From Qipengyuania huizhouensis (GTDB lineage Bacteria; Pseudomonadota; Alphaproteobacteria; Sphingomonadales; Sphingomonadaceae): a stretch of DNA of 64,000 bases. Position 1 is the stretch's first letter. Each line of letters opens with the position of its first letter. A program made the translations under genes and the position numbers. The notes beneath the pieces were generated by a model that saw only the letters and a program-made list of their open reading frames with translations, ran no database searches and was not told where the DNA came from. This document shows positions 44,796 through 53,376 of the stretch, piece after piece. The stretch lies in the NCBI RefSeq assembly GCF_019711635.1, contig NZ_JAIGNT010000001.1, positions 310,001-374,000 on the forward strand, read 5' to 3'.

Positions 44796-45817
44796 GCGCG
44801 ACCCTCTGCCAGCATCTTCGAAGCAGCCGAACGCACGACCGGGTCCTCGCTCCGGCTGGCATCTCGAAGAACGGACACGCCGCGCGCACCTATGCGCAGC
44901 AAGGCCTCGCTGGCGCGGTAGCGCACCCAATAATGGGGATCATTGAGTAGTGCGGACAAGCGATCCGCGGCGGCCACAAGCCGTGTGTTGCCCACCGCTT
45001 CGGCTGCGGCAGCGCGCACTGCCCAGTTGTCGCTCAATAGTCCTTCCATAATGGCTTCCGCCCCCGCAGGATGACCGGTGCGGCCCAGGGCCCTGAAGAT
45101 GCGGGGTTGCAAATCTGGCTCGTTGCCGGAGTCGCGGGCCATGTGCGCTAGCAGCGGAGCATATTCGCCGCCGCGCTGCGAAAGGGCATCCATCGCTGCA
45201 ACCTTGATCCGATAGGACAGGTCTTTCTCGAACAAGAGGCCAGCTACAGCTTCTGAATCCGTTTCGGCAAGATCGACCATCAACGAAACGAGGAGCAGGG
45301 AATTTTCCTCCGCTCCCACGTTCAGCTTGTTTACGATATCGAGTGGTGCCGGTGCGTTTGCGTGCTGGGCCAAAGCCAGGGCGGCAGTGAGCCTGACATC
45401 GGGATTGCGGTCGTCCAGCGCGCCGGTCACATGGTCATGCGAACCCTCGAACATCGAAAGCGCCTCGACCGCGTTGAGGCGTGATTGGGCCTTACGCGAG
45501 CGCAGCTGGACAATCAGCAGATCCGTCACACCAAGCGCCGTTGCGCGGGCAAGCAGGGCTTCGCGCTCGCTGCCCCGCGTCATCTCTGCGATCTCGACCG
45601 TCAGGTCGGCAGCCGTCTGGAGTTCGCGCTTTCCGAGCGGTTCCAGTTCGGCGGGATCGCCGTCAAGCAGCAGTGGCAAGAGGCGCCGTCGCGACGCGCT
45701 CGTGCGGTCGAACAAGCGCGCAGATAGCACCCGCGCCAGCAGCAGCAGCAGCAGCGCGGCCATGGCTAGCAGGCAAAGCGCGAGAGAAACCTCCCAAAGA
45801 TCACGCAGCGTCGTCAC
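44792..45817 (-). CDS. Membrane-anchored HEAT-repeat protein
   Basis: A 341-residue protein. One N-terminal membrane helix (SLALCLLAMAALLLLLLARVL) is followed by about 280 residues of alpha-helical HEAT-like repeats with the recurring RLNAVEALS, VRLTAALALAQ, IKVAAMDALS, RAAAAEAVGNT and VRYRASEALLRIG units. HEAT arrays are protein-binding scaffolds. Placed between an outer-membrane barrel and a GT2 synthase, it is a likely assembly or regulatory partner of the synthase, perhaps a target of the single-domain regulator. The GTG start (45817) overlaps the upstream stop (GTGA). Confidence 0.85.
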   Translation of the reverse strand: MTTLRDLWEVSLALCLLAMAALLLLLLARVLSARLFDRTSASRRRLLPLLLDGDPAELEPLGKRELQTAADLTVEIAEMTRGSEREALLARATALGVTDLLIVQLRSRKAQSRLNAVEALSMFEGSHDHVTGALDDRNPDVRLTAALALAQHANAPAPLDIVNKLNVGAEENSLLLVSLMVDLAETDSEAVAGLLFEKDLSYRIKVAAMDALSQRGGEYAPLLAHMARDSGNEPDLQPRIFRALGRTGHPAGAEAIMEGLLSDNWAVRAAAAEAVGNTRLVAAADRLSALLNDPHYWVRYRASEALLRIGARGVSVLRDASRSEDPVVRSAASKMLAEGRA

Positions 45818-46824
45818 AGCGAGAGCTTGACCCCGATCCGCCCCTCGGTGCGGTCGAACCCATCCTCTCGCCACTCTTGCGCGATACTGCCGGTGAGCGA
45901 GATATCCTGCGTAAGTGGCAGTTCTCCCCCTGCGAAGATGCTGGTGGTATCGCGGACCACACCGAGATCGGTGTCCGGTCCGGTCGCCGCACCGATAAAC
46001 AGGCGGGTACGGGCGATTGGCATATAGTCTGCACGCAAGGTGCCACCGATCTGGACGTCTTCACCATCGGCCGCGACGACGCGACCGCGCAGCGACGCAG
46101 CGAAGCGACCGCCGCCGAAATATTGGGTAATGCCGGGCCTCACGGTCCAGACCTCTTGCACGGGATAGCTTTGCCAACTGCCATCGAGACTGGCGACGGT
46201 GCCGGAAGCGATCCTGACATCGAAGCCTGCCGAGATGCCGGTGGCCGGGCGGAAATCCGCATTCGGGGTAACCGATGCTCCGGCCCTTAGCCACAGGTTT
46301 TCTGTCGCCCTGCGGGTGGCGAGTACACCAAGCTCCACGTCTTCTGTACCAAAGCGCCGATACCAGGTCCCGCCAAAGTCGAGAGTAGTGCGGGTGCCGA
46401 TCGGGAGGGAGGCGAGCATGCCAAGCTCCTGCCAATCACCCTGTCCATTGCCGGGATTGCTCAAGGCCCCTTCGACGAGAAGGAAGCCGCGACCCGCAGC
46501 GCGTTCGGTCTCCCGGCGCTCCGCGACGAGCGCCAGGCCCTGCGCAGCGTCGGCGTATTCCGGAGCTTGTCGGAGAACTTTCCGGAAAGCGAATTCCGCC
46601 TCTTCGAGCTTGCCCAGAGCCAGGAGAGCGTAACCGTACTGCACGAGCGCATCGACATCGTCGGGATTTTCCGCAAGCCGTTCTTCGAGAAGAGACGCCG
46701 CGAGCGCCGGATCGTCCGCCAGTCGCGCAGTAACAGCGCGGTCGTAGAGGGTGTCCTGAGCGAATGCCGAGGCGTTCATTACGGAGACGAGCAACATCCC
46801 CGCCAACAGTATGCGCAAAGTCAC
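45814..46824 (-). CDS. YaiO-family TPR/outer-membrane beta-barrel protein
   Basis: A 336-residue exported protein: signal peptide about 1-22 (ASAFA before QD), a short TPR region (residues 25-110, NPDDVDALVQYGYALLALGKLEEAEFAFRKVL), then a YaiO-type barrel made of alternating amphipathic strands and ending in a typical outer-membrane C-terminal strand (EGRIGVKLSL). TPR plus barrel is the architecture of polymer exporters such as PgaA/BcsC, here in miniature. In E. coli yaiO lies next to a GT2 gene too. It most likely exports or anchors the GT2 product. Confidence 0.85.
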   Translation of the reverse strand: MTLRILLAGMLLVSVMNASAFAQDTLYDRAVTARLADDPALAASLLEERLAENPDDVDALVQYGYALLALGKLEEAEFAFRKVLRQAPEYADAAQGLALVAERRETERAAGRGFLLVEGALSNPGNGQGDWQELGMLASLPIGTRTTLDFGGTWYRRFGTEDVELGVLATRRATENLWLRAGASVTPNADFRPATGISAGFDVRIASGTVASLDGSWQSYPVQEVWTVRPGITQYFGGGRFAASLRGRVVAADGEDVQIGGTLRADYMPIARTRLFIGAATGPDTDLGVVRDTTSIFAGGELPLTQDISLTGSIAQEWREDGFDRTEGRIGVKLSL

Positions 46825-47189
46825 TTATCCTTCAGCAGGCGCGCCAGACGGGCGAGCAATTCTTCGGGCATGAAAGGCTTTACGAGATAGTCGTTGGCAC
46901 CGATCTCCAGCGCCTCGACAATGTCCTTCTCGCCCCGCCGAGCGGTCAGCATGATTACCGGCGTATCTGCATGTTGGGATGAAGCGCGCATGCGCCTTAG
47001 CACCTCGAACCCATCGTGCACCGGCATCATGGCATCAAGGACCACCGCATCGGGCGATGAATCCTCGAGACGAGCAAGCGCTTCGCGACCGTCAGCAGCA
47101 GTGACCGGGTGATAATCCCGCTGGGCCAAGCGGAATTCCAGAAGCTCCCTCATCAGGGGTTCGTCGTCGGCGACTAGTATCGTGTTCAT
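46821..47189 (-). CDS. Single-domain response regulator heading the GT2 operon
   Basis: A 122-residue receiver domain: ILVADDEPLMRELLEFRL, phospho-acceptor Asp52 in VVLDAMMPVHDG, MLTARRG, YLVKPFMPEELLARL. No output domain. It overlaps the YaiO-like gene by 4 nt (ATGA), so it is made together with the synthesis proteins. It is a candidate terminal acceptor of the phosphorelay encoded by the convergent operon and may control the enzyme complex by binding. Confidence 0.92.
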   Translation of the reverse strand: MNTILVADDEPLMRELLEFRLAQRDYHPVTAADGREALARLEDSSPDAVVLDAMMPVHDGFEVLRRMRASSQHADTPVIMLTARRGEKDIVEALEIGANDYLVKPFMPEELLARLARLLKDK

Positions 47190-47324
47190 GGCAGCCTAGA
47201 TAGAAAAATCCCTCGAATGCGATACCGTCCACATGGTTAATTCTGCCCTAACACGACGAGTTTGTGGAGAGTTACGACGGAGCTTCAGTTTTTCTGGGAT
47301 AATTCACGGCATTCCATCCCGCAA

Positions 47325-47385
47325 TGTCCGCAATTGGTTGCTAGCTAAAGGTCAGCTTTCGAGCCCGGATCGAAAAAAGCGGACA
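47325..47385. repeat. Inverted repeat remnant upstream of the integrase pseudogene
   Basis: TGTCCGC (47325-47331) and GCGGACA (47379-47385) face each other, with AATTGG and CTTTCGAG segments between. A similar pair lies at 48963-49055 and fragments near 40.35 kb, suggesting a decaying intergenic repeat family restricted here to the accessory half. Confidence 0.4.
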
Positions 47386-47399
47386 GTCCGCAAGCGGCC

Positions 47400-47838
47400 C
47401 CAGAGGCGAGATCTGAGGGCGATGTGGTTGCGGGTGTTGAGATCCGCAATCGAACAACCGTCATTCAGCAGAATACCAATTGGCCGGTGCAGTTCGAACT
47501 GTCCGCGATGTGCGTGCCACTTTGCTAGCGTGGCTGGAACGTCGAGGCGGCTCAATTAGCGATTATCTGTTTCCAAGCCGGATCGACCGCGCGGGGCATA
47601 TGAGCACGCGACAGTATGCACGCCTGGTAGACGTTGGGTCATTGCAATCGGACTTCGCAAAGCGGAATATGGGATGCATTCGTTGCGTCGGACGAAAGCA
47701 GCGAAGGTCTACCGCGCGACCGGGAACATCCGAGCTATTCAGATCCTGCTCGGCCACACGAAGATCGAAAACAGTGTGCGCTATTTGGGCGTCGACGTCG
47801 AAGACGCGTTGCTCTTGGCAGAGCGAACTGAAATCTAG
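47400..47838 (+). pseudogene. Tyrosine recombinase (integrase), frameshifted remnant
   Basis: Three frames together spell the catalytic part of a phage-type integrase: GDVVAGVEIRNRTTVIQQ..WPVQFELS, then DVRATLLAWLERRGGSISDYLFPSRIDRAGHMSTRQYARLVD, then VIAIGLRKAEYGMHSLRRTKAAKVYR..IRAIQILLGHTKIENSVRYLGVDVEDALLLAE and stop. The conserved HSLRR, LLGHTK and the tyrosine in VRYLG are all there. One base appears lost near 47510 and one near 47632, and no intact N-terminal DNA-binding region is seen, so the protein is dead. It marks the left part of a formerly mobile segment. Confidence 0.85.
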
Positions 47839-48092
47839 CTTCTAGGTTGGCTAACATACGCTATGATCGACCGACATTGGGATGTTGCGGACACACTAAT
47901 CTCGCGGGACTTATGGAGCACCTGCTAGTCCCCGCAATCTACGAATACCCGTCACTGTCGGCTGGCATTATCAGCCTCTCTATGAATCCATTTGTGTTGC
48001 GCGTGGCTTAAATCTATTTGGCGGTCACCCGATCTGCTCCGGCCGACATTGGCGCGTCCTTGGGCGTCTCGTGTCATTCATAGGTTTTCTCT
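47839..48092. other. Gap between the integrase remnant and the TauE/SafE gene
   Basis: About 250 nt with several short frames but no coding signal, RNA gene or clear terminator. AT-richer than the flanks. It may hold the promoter of the permease gene. Confidence 0.3.
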
Positions 48093-48860
48093 ATGTTCGA
48101 TGCAATTGCGCCGCTCGTGGCAAGCCTGCTTCCCTTCATCCTGATCGGCTTTGCCGCGCAAATAATTGATGGTGCGCTTGGAATGGCATTCGGCGTGATC
48201 TCACAAACGCTCTTGATGAGCATCGGTGTGCCACCGGCCTCTGCTTCGGCAAGCGTTCACCTAGTCGAAGTCTTCACCACCGGTGCCTCCGGGACGAGCC
48301 ACATCCTCCACCGCAACGTGGACTGGGGTCTTTTCCGCCGGCTGGTCCCATTCGGTATCGCTGGTGGTGTTGTCGGGGCCTACCTTCTGTCCAGTATCGA
48401 CGCGTCAGTCGCGCGGCCTTTCGTAATGGCCTACCTTGCAGTAATTGGCGTGCTGTTGCTCTACCGCGCGATACGCTTAGGACAGCCTCGTTTCGAGGAT
48501 CCCAAGACCACGCGGCCGCTGGCACTAATCGGCGGGTTCCTCGATGCGGCTGGAGGCGGCGGCTGGGGGCCGGTCGTCACGTCCAATTTATTGATCCAAG
48601 GTGGCGATCCGCGGCGGGTCGTTGGCACCGTCAACACCGCCGAGTTTCTGCTCGCCTTTTCCGTCTCAATCGCCTTTATCGTTTCGCTCGGGGTCGCTGC
48701 CTTCACGGTGGCAACGTTGGGACTTATCATCGGAGGCGTGCTCGCCGCTCCCCTCGGCGCGCTGCTAGTCAAGCGCATCCGCCCGCGTTTGTTGCTGGCC
48801 ACAGTGGCAGTGGTGCTGATTGCGACCAGTCTCTATTCGATCGTTCAGGCGTTGGCCTGA
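48093..48860 (+). CDS. TauE/SafE family permease
   Basis: A 255-residue membrane protein of the TauE/SafE (DUF81) family with about eight helices in two halves: FAAQIIDGALGMAFGVISQTLLMSIGVPPASASASVH, then GGFLDAAGGGGWGPVVTSNLLIQGGDPRRVVGTVNTAEFLLA. Relatives export sulfite or sulfoacetate, or move other small anions. No sulfonate gene is adjacent, so the substrate is open. It lies between an integrase remnant and an efflux operon, in the accessory region. Confidence 0.87.
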   Translation: MFDAIAPLVASLLPFILIGFAAQIIDGALGMAFGVISQTLLMSIGVPPASASASVHLVEVFTTGASGTSHILHRNVDWGLFRRLVPFGIAGGVVGAYLLSSIDASVARPFVMAYLAVIGVLLLYRAIRLGQPRFEDPKTTRPLALIGGFLDAAGGGGWGPVVTSNLLIQGGDPRRVVGTVNTAEFLLAFSVSIAFIVSLGVAAFTVATLGLIIGGVLAAPLGALLVKRIRPRLLLATVAVVLIATSLYSIVQALA

Positions 48861-49202
48861 AGCTTAGGTACGCAAACAGGCTTCCAGGGCGCCTCTCACC
48901 ACCGGAAAATGGCCGCAACGGCGTCGTAAGCCAACTGTCTGATTCTCGCGTCGCTGAGGCCAAAAGCAGACAGGCCGCAATCGGCCCCATTTCAGTCATT
49001 CAGCGAGACTATCGCCCGAAGGCAGCTTTGGGGCCGCTAGCTGTCTGTCTGCTTTCGACCAAGTGCACCTAATAGCGGACCTTCTACAAAGGAAGCCAAA
49101 CGGTCCGCTAGCTTCTTTGCCTCATCAAGTTACGATTACAGTAAGCGAAATTTAGCTGCGGAAGGGGCTTTTGCTCTTCTGACCATCTGGTACGTCAGCA
49201 GC
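48861..49202. other. 342-nt gap with a long inverted repeat
   Basis: No gene seen. The gap contains the inverted repeat at 48963-49055 and a possible smaller pair, AGCGGACCTTCT with AACGGTCCGCT. The last 60 nt are AT-richer and should carry the promoter of the efflux operon. Confidence 0.45.
48963..49055. repeat. Inverted repeat with perfect 11-bp arms
   Basis: AAAGCAGACAG (48963-48973) and CTGTCTGCTTT (49045-49055), with a second pair GGCCGCAATCGGCCCC/GGGGCCGC just inside, around about 60 nt. It resembles the repeat at 47325-47385. It could be a miniature mobile element or a hairpin-forming terminator region of the TauE/SafE gene. Confidence 0.5.
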
Positions 49203-50282
49203 ATGGCTTTCCTCTTTCGAGCGCTCGGGCTGATTGGCGCGATCCTACTCGTCGGGTGTTCATCGGGCAGCGAAGAACGATCCGACGATCCGATCCCGGT
49301 GGTCGCCGAGGCCTTGCGCTTTCTGCCTGAAAAGACCGAGGTCGAGGCAATCGGCACTGCCCGCGCGGTCACCTCTGCGCAGATCTTTCCCGAAAGCGCG
49401 GGACGCGTGACCCGCGTCCTGTTTTCCGCTGGCGATTACGTACGCCGTGGCGAGCCTCTGGTCGAGCTTGATTCGCGGCAGGAACGGCTCACGGTGGAGG
49501 CGGCGCGCGTGCAGGTGCTTGAGGCGGAACAGCTCCTAGGCCGCTACCGACGGATCGAGGATACAGGCGCGATTTCGGAAAGCCAGATCGAGGCCGGGGA
49601 GACCGCGCTCGCCTCAGCCCGCGTGGCGTTGCGCCAGGCGCAGGAAGCTCTCGCCGACCGGACGATACGCGCCCCCTTCTCGGGCCATATCGGACTGACG
49701 CAAGTGGACCCGGGCGACCGCGTGGACGATGCCTCCCCTATCGCGCAGCTAGACCAGCGCAGCAGCTTGTTCATCGACTTTCCCGCGCCCGAAGAAGTTT
49801 TTGCTGCTCTTCGCCCCGGCCAGTCGGTCGAGGTTGCGGCATTCTCTGAACCGGACAGCCGGATCGACGCGAGTATCGTGACCACCGACAGCAGCATTTC
49901 ATCCGACAGCCGGAATTTCGTCGCACGCGCGCGCATCGCCAATTCCGGCGACCGCTTTCGCCCGGGCATGAGCTTTCGGGTGAACTTCACCCGCACCAAC
50001 GTGAACCGCGCCGCTGTGCCGGAACAGGCGATCGTGTGGGGCGGCGAAGGATCGTATTTGTTCGTCGTGCGAGAGGACAAGGCTAGGCGCGTGCCCGTAA
50101 CCATAACGTCGCGCCGCGAAGGCCTGGCGCTGGTCGATGGCCGCCTGTCGCCGCAGGACCGCGTAATCGTCGAAGGCGTTCAGAAGATCCGTGATGGTCA
50201 GGACATCCGGCTCGTCCAGCCGGTCCGGGTGCCAGAGGCCAATGTGGAATTGCGCCCGGGCGAGACGGCAGATGGCAGATAG
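49203..50282 (+). CDS. RND efflux periplasmic adaptor (membrane fusion) lipoprotein
   Basis: A 359-residue adaptor with a lipoprotein signal (LIGAILLVGC, lipid cysteine near residue 19). Order: beta-barrel entry strand, lipoyl half (SAGRVTRVLFSAGDYVRRGEPLVELDS), alpha-hairpin (about 85-140, ESQIEAGETALASARVALRQAQEAL), second lipoyl half (RTIRAPFSGHIGLTQVDPGD), beta-barrel and membrane-proximal domains. It links the RND pump to the outer-membrane channel encoded downstream. Its 3' end overlaps the pump gene by 11 nt. Confidence 0.92.
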   Translation: MAFLFRALGLIGAILLVGCSSGSEERSDDPIPVVAEALRFLPEKTEVEAIGTARAVTSAQIFPESAGRVTRVLFSAGDYVRRGEPLVELDSRQERLTVEAARVQVLEAEQLLGRYRRIEDTGAISESQIEAGETALASARVALRQAQEALADRTIRAPFSGHIGLTQVDPGDRVDDASPIAQLDQRSSLFIDFPAPEEVFAALRPGQSVEVAAFSEPDSRIDASIVTTDSSISSDSRNFVARARIANSGDRFRPGMSFRVNFTRTNVNRAAVPEQAIVWGGEGSYLFVVREDKARRVPVTITSRREGLALVDGRLSPQDRVIVEGVQKIRDGQDIRLVQPVRVPEANVELRPGETADGR

Positions 50283-53200
50283 GGCCGACCTTCCCATGCT
50301 GGCGGTCAAGCGGCCGCTGCTGGTGGGGGTGCTCAACCTCCTGATCGTGCTCGCCGGGCTGGCTGCGTTCACGGGAGTCGAGGTGCGCGAACTACCCAAT
50401 GTCGATCGCCCGATCGTGTCAGTCTCCGCGTCCCTGCCCGGTGCGGCGCCCGAGACGATGGATAGCGAAGTTACCAGTATCCTGGAGGATGCGGTTGCGC
50501 GCGTTACCGGCGTTCGCCAGATCAATTCCTCAAGCGAGGAAAACAATTCGCGCATCCGTGCCGAATTCAATCCCGGCGTCGATCTCGACACGGCAGCCAA
50601 CGACGTGCGCGAAGCTGTCAGCCGGGTGACCCGCGAGCTTCCCGACCGGGTCGAGCAGGTCAACATCATCAAGGCAGATGCCGACGCCCAGCCCATCATG
50701 ATACTTGCCGTGTCGAGCAACCGTTATGGCGAAGCCGATCTGACGCGGGTGGTCGAGAACGATGTGGTTCCCGAACTGCTGACCGCCGAAGGTGTCGCCA
50801 GCATCGATCAGTTCGGCACTCGCGCGCTGCAGATGCGCGTGTCGGTCGACCCCGCTCGCCTCAACCGTTTCGGTCTGACGATGAGCGATGTCGCCGCTGC
50901 GCTGGAGCGCGCACCTTACGACGTTCCGGTTGGCTCATTCCGCTCCGAGGCACAGGATCTGGTGGTACGCGCCGAGGCTAGCGCGACAGACCCGCGCCTG
51001 CTTCGCGAAGTTATCGTTTCGGGCACCACACGCGTCGGCGACCTTGCCGAACTCACGCTGGCGCCCGCTGATGCAACCAATTTTGTGCGGCTCGACGGGC
51101 GCCCCATCGTCGGCCTCGGTGTGGTCCGCCAGGCAAGCTCGAACACGATCGAGATTTCCAACGCCATCCGCGATTCTGTCGAACGGGTGAATGCGCGTTA
51201 CGAGGGTATCGAGATCAGTGTCGTTTCCGACGATGCCGACTTCATCGAGGTATCGGTGCGCGAAGTGCTTATCACGCTGGGCTTCACCATCATTGTCGTG
51301 ATCGGGACTATGTTGGTGTTCTTCCGCAGCGCGCGCGCGACCGCAATCCCCAGTACCACGATCCCGGTCGCGCTGGTGGGCGTGATCGCGGGCATCTGGA
51401 TCATGGGATTCTCAGTCAACCTTCTCACCCTGCTGGCGCTCGTGCTGGCAACCGGCCTGATCGTCGACGATGCCATTGTGGTCCTCGAGAATATCCAACG
51501 CCTCCAGAACAAGGGCCTCGGGCGGCGCGCCGCAGCAGTCGTCGGTACGCGGCAGGTCTTCTTCGCGATCGTGGCAACGACCGCGGTTCTCGCATCGGTT
51601 TTCGTCCCGATCAGCTTCCTGCCGTCCGAGGCCGGACGGCTGTTCCGTGAATTCGGCTTCGTACTCTCAGTCGCGGTGATCATCTCGTCCTTCGTCGCGC
51701 TGTCGCTCGTCCCCGCGCTCGCTGCAAAATTCGATCTCCGGAGCGGCGACAACGGTTCCGACCGGCTCACCACATGGGGCGGACGTGCGCGCGATCGTTA
51801 CACGGCGATGCTTTGCTGGTGCCTCGACCGGGGCAAGATGGTCGTTGCCAGCGCGGTGCTTGTCGCAGGGCTGACCGGGCTGCTCTACGTCCAGCTCGAC
51901 AATGAACTGGTTCCGGACGAGGATCGCGGCGTGATCGAAGTCGATGCGACCGGGCCCGACGGCGTGGGGCTCGACTTCATGGATGGCGAACTCGACGAGG
52001 TCGAGACCGTCCTCCAGCCCTATCTCGACAGCGGCGAGATCCGCAGCACCTTCTCCATCGTGGGGCGCTACGATCCCAACCGGGTACGCGTGGTCGCACA
52101 ACTCGCCGACTGGGACGAACGCGAGCGCAGCCAGACCGAGATCGTCGACGAACTGAACGAACCGCTGCAGGAAATTCCCGGCTCGCGTACGAGCGCCAGC
52201 GGGCGTGGGACACTGACCTTCGGCGGCGGAGGCGGAGGAAATATCGAGGTAGCGCTTACCGGCGGCGAATACAGAAATATTTTTCTGTCCGCATCGGCGC
52301 TGGGCGAAGCGATCGACATGAATTCGGATATCCTCTCCAATCCTGACATTTCCTATCAGCCGACGCAGCCGCAACTCTCGGTACAGATCGACCGCCAGCG
52401 CGCGTCCGATCTCGGCGTAGACCTCGACGATGTTGCGCAGACTTTGCGTGCAATGGTGGGGGGCGACGATATCGTCGATCTTAACGTCGGCGACCAAGCG
52501 GTGCCGATTTTCCTGACCTCCGAAACTGTGACTGTCGCCAACCCCTCGGACCTGCGCAATCTCTACGTGCGCACGCAAAATGATGCCCTGGTGCCGCTCT
52601 CCAGTATCACGACAATCGTCGAAGAGGGAATAGCCGCCGAACTCGACCGGACCGAACAGCGCCGCGCGATCGATGTCTCCGCCGACATCGCGCCGGGCGT
52701 ACCGCTGCAGGAGGCCGTCGAGGAGATCGAACGGCTCGCGGCGGAATCGGTGGCGGAAGATATCGACATGTTGCTCCAGGGCGATGCAGAGAGCCTCGCT
52801 GAAACTTCCAACGACGTGATGCTGACCTACATGTTTGCGCTGGTGATTGTGTTCCTCGTACTCGTGGCGCAGTTCGAAAGCGTCAGCAGCGCGCTGGTCG
52901 TTCTGCTGACTGTGCCCTTCGCGCTGGCGGCTGCGATCGTCGCGCTGTTCCTGTCGGGCATATCGCTGAACATCTATTCGCAGATTGGGCTGGTCATGCT
53001 GATCGGGCTGATGGCGAAGAACGGCATCCTGATCGTCGAATTTGCCGACCAGTTGCGTCACCAGGGCCGCGACATCCGTCAGGCGATTGAGGAAGCAGCG
53101 GCGATCCGCCTTCGCCCGATTGCGATGACGCTGATCTCGACCGTGGTCGGTGCCGTTCCGCTGATCCTCGCGAGCGGCGCAGGGGCCGAAGCGCGCCAGT

Positions 53201-53376
53201 CGATCGGCTGGGTCATATTCGGCGGACTCGGCATCGCTGGCGTCTTCACACTCTTCCTGACCCCGGTTTTCTACCTCGGCGTGGCGCGCTTCGGCCGTCC
53301 GCGCAGCGTAGACCTCACCAAGCTGCAGCAAGAGATCGCGGACGTCGACGAATCGCAGACGATGGCTCCGGCATGA
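50272..53376 (+). CDS. RND efflux pump, HAE1/AcrB-type permease
   Basis: A 1034-residue proton-driven pump: 12 membrane helices in two repeats, each with a large periplasmic loop. Signatures are the first helix LLVGVLNLLIVLAGLAAF, helix 4 with the proton-relay aspartates in LATGLIVDDAIVVLENIQR, and the second-half GLMAKNGILIVEFADQLR. It exports drugs, dyes or other amphipathic compounds; substrate range is not predictable. I chose ATG 50272 (MADRADLPMLAVKRP), since the frame start at 50191 adds an arginine-rich stretch that is antisense-like reading of the adaptor gene. Confidence 0.93.
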   Translation: MADRADLPMLAVKRPLLVGVLNLLIVLAGLAAFTGVEVRELPNVDRPIVSVSASLPGAAPETMDSEVTSILEDAVARVTGVRQINSSSEENNSRIRAEFNPGVDLDTAANDVREAVSRVTRELPDRVEQVNIIKADADAQPIMILAVSSNRYGEADLTRVVENDVVPELLTAEGVASIDQFGTRALQMRVSVDPARLNRFGLTMSDVAAALERAPYDVPVGSFRSEAQDLVVRAEASATDPRLLREVIVSGTTRVGDLAELTLAPADATNFVRLDGRPIVGLGVVRQASSNTIEISNAIRDSVERVNARYEGIEISVVSDDADFIEVSVREVLITLGFTIIVVIGTMLVFFRSARATAIPSTTIPVALVGVIAGIWIMGFSVNLLTLLALVLATGLIVDDAIVVLENIQRLQNKGLGRRAAAVVGTRQVFFAIVATTAVLASVFVPISFLPSEAGRLFREFGFVLSVAVIISSFVALSLVPALAAKFDLRSGDNGSDRLTTWGGRARDRYTAMLCWCLDRGKMVVASAVLVAGLTGLLYVQLDNELVPDEDRGVIEVDATGPDGVGLDFMDGELDEVETVLQPYLDSGEIRSTFSIVGRYDPNRVRVVAQLADWDERERSQTEIVDELNEPLQEIPGSRTSASGRGTLTFGGGGGGNIEVALTGGEYRNIFLSASALGEAIDMNSDILSNPDISYQPTQPQLSVQIDRQRASDLGVDLDDVAQTLRAMVGGDDIVDLNVGDQAVPIFLTSETVTVANPSDLRNLYVRTQNDALVPLSSITTIVEEGIAAELDRTEQRRAIDVSADIAPGVPLQEAVEEIERLAAESVAEDIDMLLQGDAESLAETSNDVMLTYMFALVIVFLVLVAQFESVSSALVVLLTVPFALAAAIVALFLSGISLNIYSQIGLVMLIGLMAKNGILIVEFADQLRHQGRDIRQAIEEAAAIRLRPIAMTLISTVVGAVPLILASGAGAEARQSIGWVIFGGLGIAGVFTLFLTPVFYLGVARFGRPRSVDLTKLQQEIADVDESQTMAPA

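Noticed and set aside
51667..53331. 554-codon minus-strand open frame
   Set aside because: Antisense shadow of the RND pump.
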